Positions 16,993-25,923 of a DNA stretch of 35,319 nucleotides are shown here, piece after piece. This DNA comes from Terriglobus sp. (lineage in GTDB: Bacteria; Acidobacteriota; Terriglobia; Terriglobales; Acidobacteriaceae). The notes beneath the pieces were generated by a model. The model had not been told where the DNA came from, searched no databases, and saw nothing but the letters and a program-made list of their open reading frames with translations. A program made the position numbers and the translations under genes. How positions within the stretch are numbered: the first letter of the stretch is position 1; every line of letters begins with the position of its first letter. Location of the stretch: the NCBI GenBank assembly GCA_026225595.1, contig JAMFTB010000040.1, positions 1 to 35,319 on the forward strand, in the 5' to 3' direction.

Positions 16993-18633
16993 ATGGCGGC
17001 TCCTGAGTCCACCCCGGCTTCACTTGCAGCGCTGATTCGCCGGCGCAGCGGCTCGCCGGGACGGACACAGGAGCCATCGCCATCTGCGAATCCAAAGGCT
17101 GATCGCGCCGGGCAGTTTGGCCTGCTGTTTGAAGCCCCTCCAACAGAAGAAGCGACTCAAGATAAAGCGGGTGCCCCATGCATCGATTCTGATGCGTGGG
17201 ATTGCTCAGCCGCAGAGTCTGAGCTAGTCAAAACACCGCCGCAGCGAAAGCTGTGGGGCGTGGCCGAACTCGTCTCCACACTGCGCGGCAAGGTGGAGCG
17301 CGAGTACGCGGACGTGTGGGTGGAGGGCGAAATCTCAAACTGCCGCCCAGCGCCCAGCGGCCACCTGTACTTCACGCTGAAGGACGGCGACGCGCAGCTG
17401 CCGGTCGTGCTCTTTCGGCGAGAGGCTTCGCTGCTGCGCTTTCGTCCGCAAGACGGCCTGGCCGTGCTGGTGCGTGGTCGCGTGAGTGTTTACGAGAGCC
17501 GCGGCCAGTTGCAACTGATTGCAGAGACACTGGAGCCGCGTGGCGCCGGTGCGCTACAGCTTGCGTTTGAGCAGCTGAAGGCGCGGCTGCGTGCAGAGGG
17601 ACTGTTTGAGGCGGAGCGCAAGCGTCCGCTGCCGAGCTTTCCGCAGACCATCGGCGTCATTACCTCTACGCAAGGCGCGGTGCTGCGCGACATTGCAACG
17701 GTGGTGCGCCGCCGACACGCGCGGCTGAATCTGCTTGTCTTTCCTGCAGCCATGCAGGGTCCGCAATGCGCAACAGAGGTGACGCGCGGCCTGCGTTACT
17801 TCAACACGACGAAGCGGCACCCGGTAGACGTGATTGTGATTGCGCGCGGTGGCGGTTCTGCGGAGGACCTTGCAGGCTTCAACGATGAAGCTCTCGCGCG
17901 CGCCATTGCGGCGAGTGAAATCCCCGTCGTATCGGCCGTGGGGCATGAAACGGACTTCACCATTGCGGACTTTGTCGCGGACCTGCGCGCGCCCACACCA
18001 TCGGCCGCGGCAGAGATGGTGACCGCGGCGCAGCATCGCATTGGCGAACATGTGCAGGCGCTGGCCGCGCGGCTGCTGCGTGCTGTGCGCTTTCAGCAGA
18101 TGGGCGCGCAGCAGCGGCTGGCGCGCGTAGCAGCGGGCACAGCCTTTGCACGCATGCGCGACGCCATTGGCCGCCGCCAGCAGCGTGTGGATGCAGCAAC
18201 CTTCCGGCTGGAGACACTTGGCGCAGCACAGGTGCAGGCTCGTGCCGCACGGCTGCGCACATTGACGGAGCGGTTGAATCGCCAGGACGTGCGCCGCACG
18301 GTGATGCTGGCGCACACGCAGAATCAGCGTTTGCATGAGCGGTTGAACCGCGCCGGTGCGAACCTGCTGCAGGGCCGCGAGCAGCGGCTGGCGCGCGCAT
18401 CCACACGGCTGCAGGCGCTGTCACCCACGGCGGTTTTGCAGCGTGGGTATGCGCTGGTCTTCCGTGAGGATGGACGCCTGCTGCGCGACGCAGCGGAGGC
18501 CGCAATGGGCGACGTCATCACGGCGCGGCTTGCAACCGGCAGCGTGCGTGCCAGCGTCCTTCCTGCAGACGCTGCCATCAATTCTGCACCGGGCAATAAG
18601 ACGAGGAACAGACCAGATGCAGACAGCATTTAA
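16993..18633 (+). CDS. xseA: Exodeoxyribonuclease VII large subunit with N-terminal extension
   Basis: Catalytic subunit of exonuclease VII, which degrades single-stranded DNA from both ends. The OB-fold DNA-binding domain starts at KLWGVAELVSTLRGKVEREY (residue 86) with VWVEGEISNCRPAPSGHLYF. The catalytic domain has FPQTIGVITSTQGAVLRDI, VIVIARGGGSAEDLAGFND and SAVGHETDFTIADFVADLRA, followed by a long helical stretch and a C-terminal AVLQRGYALVF segment. At 546 residues it is about 90 longer than E. coli XseA (456). The extra is a Pro/Ser/Arg-rich N-terminus that includes a family C repeat in frame (residues 60-69). ATG 16993 follows AATGGAGACCA. No xseB-like gene follows; instead a tiny membrane protein overlaps the 3' end. 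A start nearer residue 85 has no obvious codon and ribosome site. Confidence 0.93.
   Translation: MAAPESTPASLAALIRRRSGSPGRTQEPSPSANPKADRAGQFGLLFEAPPTEEATQDKAGAPCIDSDAWDCSAAESELVKTPPQRKLWGVAELVSTLRGKVEREYADVWVEGEISNCRPAPSGHLYFTLKDGDAQLPVVLFRREASLLRFRPQDGLAVLVRGRVSVYESRGQLQLIAETLEPRGAGALQLAFEQLKARLRAEGLFEAERKRPLPSFPQTIGVITSTQGAVLRDIATVVRRRHARLNLLVFPAAMQGPQCATEVTRGLRYFNTTKRHPVDVIVIARGGGSAEDLAGFNDEALARAIAASEIPVVSAVGHETDFTIADFVADLRAPTPSAAAEMVTAAQHRIGEHVQALAARLLRAVRFQQMGAQQRLARVAAGTAFARMRDAIGRRQQRVDAATFRLETLGAAQVQARAARLRTLTERLNRQDVRRTVMLAHTQNQRLHERLNRAGANLLQGREQRLARASTRLQALSPTAVLQRGYALVFREDGRLLRDAAEAAMGDVITARLATGSVRASVLPADAAINSAPGNKTRNRPDADSI
17169..17200 (+). repeat. Family C palindrome in frame inside xseA
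   Basis: GGGTGCCCC, hairpin ATGCATC-gattct-GATGCGT, then GGG. It matches the copy in A4 in flanks and loop, and the stem differs by changes on both sides that keep pairing. It encodes GAPCIDSDAW in XseA, in the poorly conserved N-terminal extension, and keeps the frame open. Confidence 0.7.
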
Positions 18634-18787
18634 ATTGGCTATCTTCGCATTAGGAATAGGGATTCCTCTGGCTTTAGTCGGGCTGTGGCAGTGGGTTCAT
18701 TACGGCCAGCTCCATTACGGCATCCTGGCGTTTTTATGTCTGAACACCTGCGCCATTTTTTATTTTCGGCGAGCCAGGGTGGGCTGA
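18617..18787 (+). CDS. Small two-helix membrane protein overlapping xseA
   Basis: A 56-residue protein: MQTAFKLAIFALGIGIPLAL is the first membrane helix, a short polar loop VHYGQLHYG follows, then GILAFLCLNTCAIFYF is the second helix, ending in basic RRARVG, which predicts a cytoplasmic C-terminus. The ATG overlaps the last 17 nt of xseA in a different frame, with GAGGA about 9 nt upstream, so translation could be coupled. Composition is clearly membrane-like and unlike XseB (a soluble helical protein of about 80 residues). I know no family for it. It could be a chance frame, but start context and hydrophobic pattern argue for a gene. Confidence 0.5.
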   Translation: MQTAFKLAIFALGIGIPLALVGLWQWVHYGQLHYGILAFLCLNTCAIFYFRRARVG

Positions 18788-18805
18788 CGTGATGCAGGTT
18801 TGAAT

Positions 18806-18834
18806 TTGCTGATGTAGATCACAATGAATAACGA
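18806..18834 (+). promoter_or_regulatory. Possible sigma-70-like promoter for glmM
   Basis: TTGCTG (18806-18811), 17 nt, then TAACGA (18829-18834), in a locally AT-rich stretch 44 nt before the glmM ATG. Both boxes are imperfect, so this is only a candidate. Confidence 0.3.
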
Positions 18835-18877
18835 CACGATTTGATTTTTAAGCAGGAAGCAATAGGTACCGCACAGC

Positions 18878-20230
18878 ATGAGAAAGCTCTTTGGAACGGA
18901 CGGCATTCGCGCCGTTGCAGGCACATCACCGCTTGATCGCCGCACAATTTTTGCCGTGGGTGTAGCGCTTGCTCACCATGTAGGCGCAGCCGCATCACCA
19001 CGAATCGTGCTGGGCATGGACACGCGCGAAAGCAGCGACTGGATTGCCGCAACCATCACTGCGGGGCTGCGCAAGGGCGGCGCGGCGGTTGAGAGCGCGG
19101 GCGTCATCACCACGCCGGCCATCGCCTTCCTCACGCGCACGCACGGCTTCAGCGCGGGCGTGGTCATCTCTGCCTCGCACAATCCGTGGGAAGACAACGG
19201 CATCAAAATCTTTGGGCCTGACGGCTACAAATTGCCCGACGCGACTGAGCTTGCGATTGAAGACGAGATCTTCCGTCAGCTTGCAGCCGAGCATGACGAC
19301 CCCGCTGTTGAAGACGCCGCGCCCGCCGTGGAAGAGAGCGATCGCGTGGAGTATGTGCAGTCACTGCTTGCAGCGGTTGACGGCCTGTCGCTCGACGGCA
19401 AACGCATCGTGGTGGACTGCGCGAATGGCGCTGCCTCCTCTGTCGCGCCGCAGTTGTTTGCAGGCCTTGGGGGCGAGGTTCGCATCCGCAACGCCAGCCC
19501 GGACGGCCGCAACATCAACGAGGGTTGCGGCGCGCTGCATCCTGAGGTCGTCGCCAAGTACGTTCTGGAAGACAAGGCAGACCTGGGCATTACCTTTGAC
19601 GGCGACGCCGACCGCGCCCTGTTTGCAGACGAGAATGGCCGCGTGATCAACGGCGATGCCGTGATGCTGCTGGCCGCGCGTGACCTGCAGGCACGCGGTC
19701 TGCTGCATGACAACACCGTGGTCGCCACCACTATGAGCAACATGGGGCTTGAGGCAGCGCTGAAGCGCAGCGGCATCCGCATGCTGCGCGCTCCGGTGGG
19801 CGACAAGTATGTGCTGGAGCAGATGCAGAAGACGAAGGCATCGCTGGGCGGTGAACAGAGCGGCCACATCCTGTTCACGGGCCGCAGCACCACCGGCGAT
19901 GGACTGCTGACGGCTCTGCTGCTGCTGGACATTGTGCACCGCAGCGGCAAGTCGCTGGGCGAGCTGACGGCGGACCTGAAAACCTTTCCGCAGGTCATCG
20001 TTAACGTGAAGGTGCGCGAGAAGAAGCCGCTGGAATCCATCCCTGCAGTCGCCTCACGCATCGCAGAGGCGGATGAAGCGCTGGCAGACTCCGGCCGCGT
20101 CGTAATTCGGTACAGCGGCACGGAGGCGCTGGCCCGCGTGATGATTGAGGCGGAGGACGAAGCCGCCATGCAACGCCACGCCAACGCCATTGCAGACGCC
20201 ATCCGTACCGCTATTGGGGTAGGAACCTAA
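18878..20230 (+). CDS. glmM: Phosphoglucosamine mutase
   Basis: A 450-residue alpha-D-phosphohexomutase that converts glucosamine-6-phosphate to glucosamine-1-phosphate for UDP-GlcNAc, hence peptidoglycan and LPS. It starts MRKLFGTDGIRAVAG, typical of GlmM. The active-site phosphoserine is Ser100 in ISASHNPWEDNG. The magnesium loop is ITFDGDADRALF, the sugar-binding loop LGGEQSGHIL, and the phosphate-binding loop VIRYSGTEALARVM. All four domains are complete and the length is standard. ATG 18878 is the start; upstream AGGAAG is rather far (about 20 nt). UDP-GlcNAc made via this enzyme would also feed the HpnI-like and envelope glycosyltransferases further along. Confidence 0.96.
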   Translation: MRKLFGTDGIRAVAGTSPLDRRTIFAVGVALAHHVGAAASPRIVLGMDTRESSDWIAATITAGLRKGGAAVESAGVITTPAIAFLTRTHGFSAGVVISASHNPWEDNGIKIFGPDGYKLPDATELAIEDEIFRQLAAEHDDPAVEDAAPAVEESDRVEYVQSLLAAVDGLSLDGKRIVVDCANGAASSVAPQLFAGLGGEVRIRNASPDGRNINEGCGALHPEVVAKYVLEDKADLGITFDGDADRALFADENGRVINGDAVMLLAARDLQARGLLHDNTVVATTMSNMGLEAALKRSGIRMLRAPVGDKYVLEQMQKTKASLGGEQSGHILFTGRSTTGDGLLTALLLLDIVHRSGKSLGELTADLKTFPQVIVNVKVREKKPLESIPAVASRIAEADEALADSGRVVIRYSGTEALARVMIEAEDEAAMQRHANAIADAIRTAIGVGT

Positions 20231-20418
20231 ACTGCAACTGACCCTAAGGTCTAAGGCCTAAAGTCCACTACGCCTACGGGCAAAAAACCGCTAGGCTGGA
20301 TAGAGCGATATAGCGCATGGGTGCCACGTATCCAGTGCACCATGCATCCCATGCGTCAGAGCCTTCAGAAGGCCAAAAAAAACGTTGGACCGTTTTATTA
20401 ATATCAATTTGTTTCCCC

Positions 20419-20494
20419 TTTCCGAACCCCGCAAGGGCGCCGGATTACCCAGAGCTGTGATCTCGCCCCCGCCGGAGCGTAAGACTTCGCATGG
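20419..20494 (+). other. Candidate structured leader element, copy 1 (upstream of GAF-EAL gene)
   Basis: TTTCCGAACCC, AGGGCG, CCCAGAG, CGCCGGAGCG and CGCATGG occur in the same order as in 34744-34829. TTCCG (20420-20424) can pair with CGGAG (20473-20477); AGAG with CTC closes an inner hairpin. It ends about 18 nt before the GAF-EAL ATG. The rest of the gap 20231-20418 has an AT-rich stretch (TTTTATTAATATC) but no gene. It matches no riboswitch class whose consensus I can recall. Confidence 0.35.
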
Positions 20495-20512
20495 GCAGAA
20501 CTGAGGACAGCG

Positions 20513-21796
20513 ATGGCTGATGTAGTGCCGGGACCCGGTGATGGCTCCCTTGCTGACCTGTTGCCCGAAGGCACCGGATCGCATGGCGTACAGCGCCTGC
20601 TGAACACCATTCGAAGGCACATGAGTATGAACGTGGCCTACGTTGCCCGGCTGGGTGCGGAGGGCTGCGTGGTGCAGCACGTGGACGCCGACGGCGAGTC
20701 GCCGCTGCGCGTGGGCTATACGTTTGCTCCGGATTCGGGTTACTGCCACTGCATCGTGGGCGGTGCGCTGCCCGCCATTCTGCAGGACGCTGCCACACAC
20801 CCCACCACATGCAGCAATGAACTGACGCAGGATCTGGACATTCGCGCGCACATGGGCGTGCCACTGGTACTGGAAGACGGTGAAGTGTACGGCACACTGT
20901 GCTGCTACAGCCACCAGCCGGAGCCAACGCTGGGCGACCGCGACCTGCAGATGATGCGCGGTTTTGCGGAGGTGCTGGCCTACCGTATTGGCGAGGCGCT
21001 GGGCGCGGACCGCAACCGGCAGGCCAGCATCAACACCATTGAACAGATGATTGCCGCGGGCGATCCGGAGATTGTGTTTCAGCCCATCTACGGCCTGCGC
21101 GGCAGTGAGTCCATGGATAGCGTAACGATGGTGGGTGTGGAGTGCCTCTCCCGCTTCCGCAGCCAGCCCTACCGACCACCCAATGAGTGGTTTGACCTGG
21201 CGCACAGCGCCGGCCTTGGCCAGGAACTGGAGCTGCTGGCCATTGCCAAGGCGCTCAAGTTCATTGACCGCTTTCCGTCAAACGTCTTCATCTGCGTCAA
21301 CAGCTCGCCGGATGTCATCCTCTCTGGCAAGCTGGACGCTCTGTTGCAAAATACTGCGGTGGAACGCGTGGTGCTTGAGATTACGGAACACTCCACCGTT
21401 GCCGACTACCGGCCACTGGCCGATGCGCTGGGCTCGCTGCGCAAGCGCGGCATGCACCTGGCCATTGACGACGCGGGCGCGGGTTACGCAAATATGCGGC
21501 ACATCCTGAACCTGCTGCCAGACACCATCAAGCTCGACATGAGCCTGACCCGCAACATTGATACAGACCCGCACCGCCGCGCTCTGGCACGGGCGCTCAT
21601 CCACTTTGCGCAGGACATTGGCAGCCGCATTACCGCCGAGGGTGTTGAGACCACCAGCGAGCTGGAGATGCTGCGCAGCCTGGGCGTGGACCAGGCGCAG
21701 GGTTACTACCTGGGCCGCCCCGCCGAGCTGGAAAATGTTCTGATGGCTATCGACGGAGGCGGAGGACCGCTGGCGATGGCTGCCTCCGCGAGCTAA
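20513..21796 (+). CDS. GAF-EAL protein, probable c-di-GMP phosphodiesterase
   Basis: A 427-residue cytoplasmic signalling protein. Residues about 26-165 form a GAF sensor domain (GYCHCIVGG, MGVPLVLEDGEVYGTLCCYS); about 175-415 form an EAL domain. The signature motif is VECLSR in place of EALxR, so the metal-binding Glu210 and the Arg are kept. Other catalytic sites are present: Asn in FICVNSSPDV, Glu in LEITEH, both Asp in IDDAGAGYAN, Lys in IKLDMSL, Glu in AEGVET and QAQGYYLGRP. It should therefore hydrolyse c-di-GMP under control of whatever the GAF domain binds; Cys78/Cys80/Cys100 might sense redox state (inference). ATG 20513 follows GAGGA at about 5 nt. It may be preceded by a structured leader. 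No GGDEF partner is in the window. Confidence 0.92.
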   Translation: MADVVPGPGDGSLADLLPEGTGSHGVQRLLNTIRRHMSMNVAYVARLGAEGCVVQHVDADGESPLRVGYTFAPDSGYCHCIVGGALPAILQDAATHPTTCSNELTQDLDIRAHMGVPLVLEDGEVYGTLCCYSHQPEPTLGDRDLQMMRGFAEVLAYRIGEALGADRNRQASINTIEQMIAAGDPEIVFQPIYGLRGSESMDSVTMVGVECLSRFRSQPYRPPNEWFDLAHSAGLGQELELLAIAKALKFIDRFPSNVFICVNSSPDVILSGKLDALLQNTAVERVVLEITEHSTVADYRPLADALGSLRKRGMHLAIDDAGAGYANMRHILNLLPDTIKLDMSLTRNIDTDPHRRALARALIHFAQDIGSRITAEGVETTSELEMLRSLGVDQAQGYYLGRPAELENVLMAIDGGGGPLAMAASAS

Positions 21797-21833
21797 GCTT
21801 CCACCACAGATATCCCTTGATGGAACCAACTCC

Positions 21834-21862
21834 CCCGCCTTTGCGTTCTCTACCAAAGCGGG
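21834..21862. other. Hairpin after GAF-EAL gene
   Basis: CCCGC(C)TTTG pairs with CAAAGCGGG, 9 bp with one bulged C and a 10-nt loop, 38 nt after the stop. There is no T-tract, so it may be an RNA-stabilising 3' stem rather than an intrinsic terminator. Confidence 0.3.
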
Positions 21863-21942
21863 CGGCAGTGCGTCTGCGTAACTGGCGAACTGCAACACTC
21901 TAATCGCAGCGGAAGAGTACCCTTTAGAGCACAGGTGGAAGC

Positions 21943-23166
<1,224 letters not shown>

Positions 23167-24414
23167 ATGAACCTTGGCGACGTAAAAGAGACCGTCACCA
23201 TATCGCTGGATACGCTGCGCGCGAACAAGCTGCGCAGCGGCCTTACCGTGCTTGGCATTGTGATTGGCGTGCTCACCGTCATCATCATGTCGTCGGTCAT
23301 CAATGGCCTGAATGAAAACATCAACGGCATCATTCAGCAGCTTGGATCAAACACGCTGTTCGTCTTTCGCTTTGCCGTCTTCGGTTCGCAGCCCACGCTG
23401 GAAGAGCTTTCGCGCAAGCAGATGACCTATGACGACATGCTGGCGCTGCGCGGTCTGCCGCATGTGGTGGATGCTGCTGCATCGCTGCGCTTTGGCGACT
23501 TCAACTTTGGCGGCGCCGGCATGACCACCGTAAAGGGCGGCGGCCACAAGCAGGAGAATGTTGGACTGGGCGGCGAGAGCTTCACCAGCGCCGTGGTCAA
23601 CGACTGGCACATTAACCGCGGCCGCTTCTTTACAGAGCAGGACGAGGAGCGCGCGGCGAAGGTCACCATTCTGGCGCATGACACCGCGGAGACGCTCTTC
23701 CCCGACACCGATCCCCTCGGCAAGGAGATTGAGGTTGGCGGCATTACCGCAACCGTGATTGGCACACTGGAAAAGGTGAAGGGGCTGACGCCGGGCAAAA
23801 ATCCCAACGACAGCTACTGCTTCTTTCCGCTGACCACCTTTCACCAGATTCATCCAGAAGTGCTGGATTACTGGATTGGCGTGAAGTACGACGATCCGCG
23901 CAACCGCCCGGCCGTGGAAGAGGAGATGCGCGAGGTTCTGCGTGTGCGCCGCAAGGTGCCCGTGGATAAGGACGACAACTTCGTCATCTTCGGATCGGAC
24001 TCGCTGACGCGGCTGTGGTCGCAGCTTACGGGCGGCCTGTTTCTGCTGATGTTTGCGCTCTCAAGCGTGGGCCTGATGGTGGGCGGCGTGGGCGTGATGA
24101 ACATCATGCTGGTGAGCGTGACGGAGCGAACGAGAGAGATTGGCGTGCGCAAAGCCATTGGCGCCACCAAGCGCACCATCCTTCTGCAGTTCACGCTTGA
24201 GGCGATGGTGCTGTGCGCCATCGGCGGCTTTATCGGCATCGCGCTGGGATCGTTGATTGCGCTTGCCCTGCATGTTGTCGTCCCGTCCGTGCTCTCAAGC
24301 TCGTGGGTCATTGCAGCGTTTACCGTCTCCATCGGCATCGGCCTGGTCTTTGGCATCTACCCCGCATGGAAGGCAGCCAACCTGAACCCCATTGACGCCC
24401 TGCGCTACGAATAA
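23167..24414 (+). CDS. ABC transporter permease, MacB/FtsX type (second of pair)
   Basis: A 415-residue paralogue of the preceding gene with the same layout: first helix in LRSGLTVLGIVIGVLTVIIM, a periplasmic MacB_PCD domain (GLNENINGIIQQLGSNTLFV, RGRFFTEQDEERAAKV), then FtsX helices with MLVSVTERTREIGVRKAIGA and a PAWKAANLNPIDALRYE ending. It begins directly after the TAG of the first permease with no gap. The two share the coupling-loop sequence but differ strongly in the periplasmic domain, as expected for partners in a heterodimer. A family B palindrome follows 22 nt after the stop. An ATPase must be encoded elsewhere. Confidence 0.9.
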   Translation: MNLGDVKETVTISLDTLRANKLRSGLTVLGIVIGVLTVIIMSSVINGLNENINGIIQQLGSNTLFVFRFAVFGSQPTLEELSRKQMTYDDMLALRGLPHVVDAAASLRFGDFNFGGAGMTTVKGGGHKQENVGLGGESFTSAVVNDWHINRGRFFTEQDEERAAKVTILAHDTAETLFPDTDPLGKEIEVGGITATVIGTLEKVKGLTPGKNPNDSYCFFPLTTFHQIHPEVLDYWIGVKYDDPRNRPAVEEEMREVLRVRRKVPVDKDDNFVIFGSDSLTRLWSQLTGGLFLLMFALSSVGLMVGGVGVMNIMLVSVTERTREIGVRKAIGATKRTILLQFTLEAMVLCAIGGFIGIALGSLIALALHVVVPSVLSSSWVIAAFTVSIGIGLVFGIYPAWKAANLNPIDALRYE

Positions 24415-24436
24415 CCCTCACCAACCCCAAACCCTT

Positions 24437-24585
24437 GTCATCCTGAGCGGAGCGCAGCGGAGTCGAAGGACCTGCATTTGTTCGGTGCAACCAGAAATGT
24501 TGAAGGCCGTCCCTCCACATTTGTGCCGCTGCCGGAATAATGCAGGTCCTTCGGCTGCGTGCTTACGCACTCCGCTCAGGATGAC
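24437..24585. repeat. Family B palindrome, stand-alone two-armed copy
   Basis: The left arm GTCATCCTGAGCGGAGCGCA... to GGACCTGCAT and the right arm ATGCAGGTCC... to CTCCGCTCAGGATGAC are inverse copies, about 45 bp each, around a 60-bp centre. The single arms nested in A2, A3 and A5 match its left arm. The right arm includes a hairpin GTGCTTACGCAC where the left arm reads GCGCAGCGGAGTC, so again the arms differ locally. Confidence 0.85.
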
Positions 24586-24623
24586 AAAACTTGTGAGAGC
24601 GCGCGGACTCGTAAACTAAAGAA

Positions 24624-25784
24624 GTGAACCCAGCAGAAGCCGTCGAACTCGTCACCACCATCCTCACGCTGGCCGGGCTGGCTTACCTGCTGATCGCCAT
24701 GCTGGCCGCGCGCTCCTTCCGCCGCGCGCCGCGCGTCACACTCATTGGAGCGCCGCCCACCATCACCGTCATGAAGCCCATCAAGGGCATGGACCCGGAG
24801 CGCTACGCGGCCTTTGCCAGCCACTGCACGCAGGCATACGCGGGCAGGTATGAGCTGCTGCTGGGTCTGTCTGATCCGGACGATGCCGCGACACTTGCAG
24901 AGATAGAACGCCTGCAGCGCGAGTTCCCGGACGCCGCCATCCGCGCAGTGCCGTGCGGCAAACGGCTGGGCACCAACGGCAAGGTGAGCACACTGCTGCA
25001 GATGCTGCCGCATGCACTGGGCGAAGTGATCGTCATTAACGATGCGGACATTGCCGTTGGCCCCAACTATCTTGCAGGCATCGCTACTGAACTATCGCAG
25101 CCGAGCGTCGGCATGATCACAGCGCCTTATGTTGGCCGCACTGCAGATAAGCCAAATTTATGGTCGCGTCTGGAGGCGCTGGGCATCTCGACCGACTTCA
25201 TGCCCGGCGTCTTGACCGCGCGCATGCTGGACCGTGGCGTGCGTTTTGGCCTGGGCAGCACGCTTGCCCTGCGTCGGGCCACACTGGATAACGTGGGCGG
25301 TCTGGAGCCGTTGCTGGAACAGCTGGCCGATGACTATGAGCTGGGCGCGGCCGTGCATCGCGCGGGGTTGCGCGTGGTGCTGGCTCCTGAAGTGGTGACA
25401 ACCTCCGTGCCCCAGTACAGCTTCAGCGGATTCTTGCAGCACCAGCTGCGGTGGTCGCGCGCCGTGCGCGATTCGCGGCGGCTGGGTTACATCGGCCTGG
25501 GCATTAGCTACGCGCTGCCGTGGGCAATGGCCAATGTGGTAGCCAGCGGATTTGCGCTACCCAGCTTTACCCTGCTGAGCCTGGTGGCTCTGGCGCGTGT
25601 TGCGCTGGCGCTGGGCGTGGGCGTGGGTATTCTGCGCGACGGACAGGTGCTGCGCGACCTGTGGCTGCTGCCCGTGCGCGACTGCTTTGGCCTGCTGTTC
25701 TGGGCATGGAGCTACGCAGGCAACGAGATCGTATGGCGCGGCGATCGCTTCCTGCTGAAGAACGGCAAGCTGCTGAAGCGATAG
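24624..25784 (+). CDS. hpnI: GT21-type glycosyltransferase, HpnI-like (hopanoid) or ceramide glucosyltransferase-like
   Basis: A 386-residue membrane glycosyltransferase. An N-terminal helix (ILTLAGLAYLLIAMLAA) is followed by a GT-A domain with VMKPIKGMDPE, nucleotide/metal-binding Asp in VIVINDADIAV, LADDYELGAAVHRAG, and the QxxRW-type motif in QHQLRWSRAVRD. Three or four helices follow at the C-terminus. This D1,D2,D3,(Q/R)xxRW pattern is that of the GT21 family, which includes ceramide glucosyltransferase and HpnI, the enzyme adding N-acetylglucosamine to bacteriohopanetetrol. HpnI is the better guess in an acidobacterium, but no other hopanoid gene is visible, so the symbol is tentative. 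GTG 24624 is the start; its ribosome site is weak. Repeat arm A8 follows 30 nt after the stop. Confidence 0.7.
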   Translation: MNPAEAVELVTTILTLAGLAYLLIAMLAARSFRRAPRVTLIGAPPTITVMKPIKGMDPERYAAFASHCTQAYAGRYELLLGLSDPDDAATLAEIERLQREFPDAAIRAVPCGKRLGTNGKVSTLLQMLPHALGEVIVINDADIAVGPNYLAGIATELSQPSVGMITAPYVGRTADKPNLWSRLEALGISTDFMPGVLTARMLDRGVRFGLGSTLALRRATLDNVGGLEPLLEQLADDYELGAAVHRAGLRVVLAPEVVTTSVPQYSFSGFLQHQLRWSRAVRDSRRLGYIGLGISYALPWAMANVVASGFALPSFTLLSLVALARVALALGVGVGILRDGQVLRDLWLLPVRDCFGLLFWAWSYAGNEIVWRGDRFLLKNGKLLKR

Positions 25785-25814
25785 AACGTCACTCACAGTT
25801 TTTTGAATTGCCCA

Positions 25815-25918
25815 GTCCTGCCGGGCGGGCCCGCTGCGCGCGGGGCGGGTGCTCACGCACCTTTTTACTGGCTTCACCTTGGCCCTCCCGATGGTAGGGA
25901 TCAAGCGCACACCACAAA
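25815..25918. repeat. Half element A8: family A left arm only
   Basis: GTCCTGCCGGGCGGGCC to CCTCCCGATGGTAGGGATC, then CACCACAAATC, which is exactly where family B starts in A2, A3 and A5; here it stops and no right arm follows. It sits between convergent stops, 30 nt after one gene and 5 nt before the stop of the other. Confidence 0.85.
25848..25866 (+). terminator. Rho-independent-type hairpin in A8
   Basis: GGTGC-TCAC-GCACC followed by T5, 63 nt after the HpnI-like gene. It is the only intact structural part of this truncated repeat and fits a plus-strand terminator. Confidence 0.5.
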
Positions 25919-25923
25919 TCCTG

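Noticed and set aside
20430-20460. Possible c-di-GMP (GEMM) riboswitch before the GAF-EAL gene
   Set aside because: CCGGATTACCC vaguely recalls part of the GEMM consensus, but the ligand-binding core bases and the tetraloop/receptor are absent.
24624-25784. Assigning the GT21 gene firmly as ceramide glucosyltransferase
   Set aside because: Sequence motifs are shared by the whole GT21 family; neither sphingolipid nor hopanoid partner genes are present to decide.
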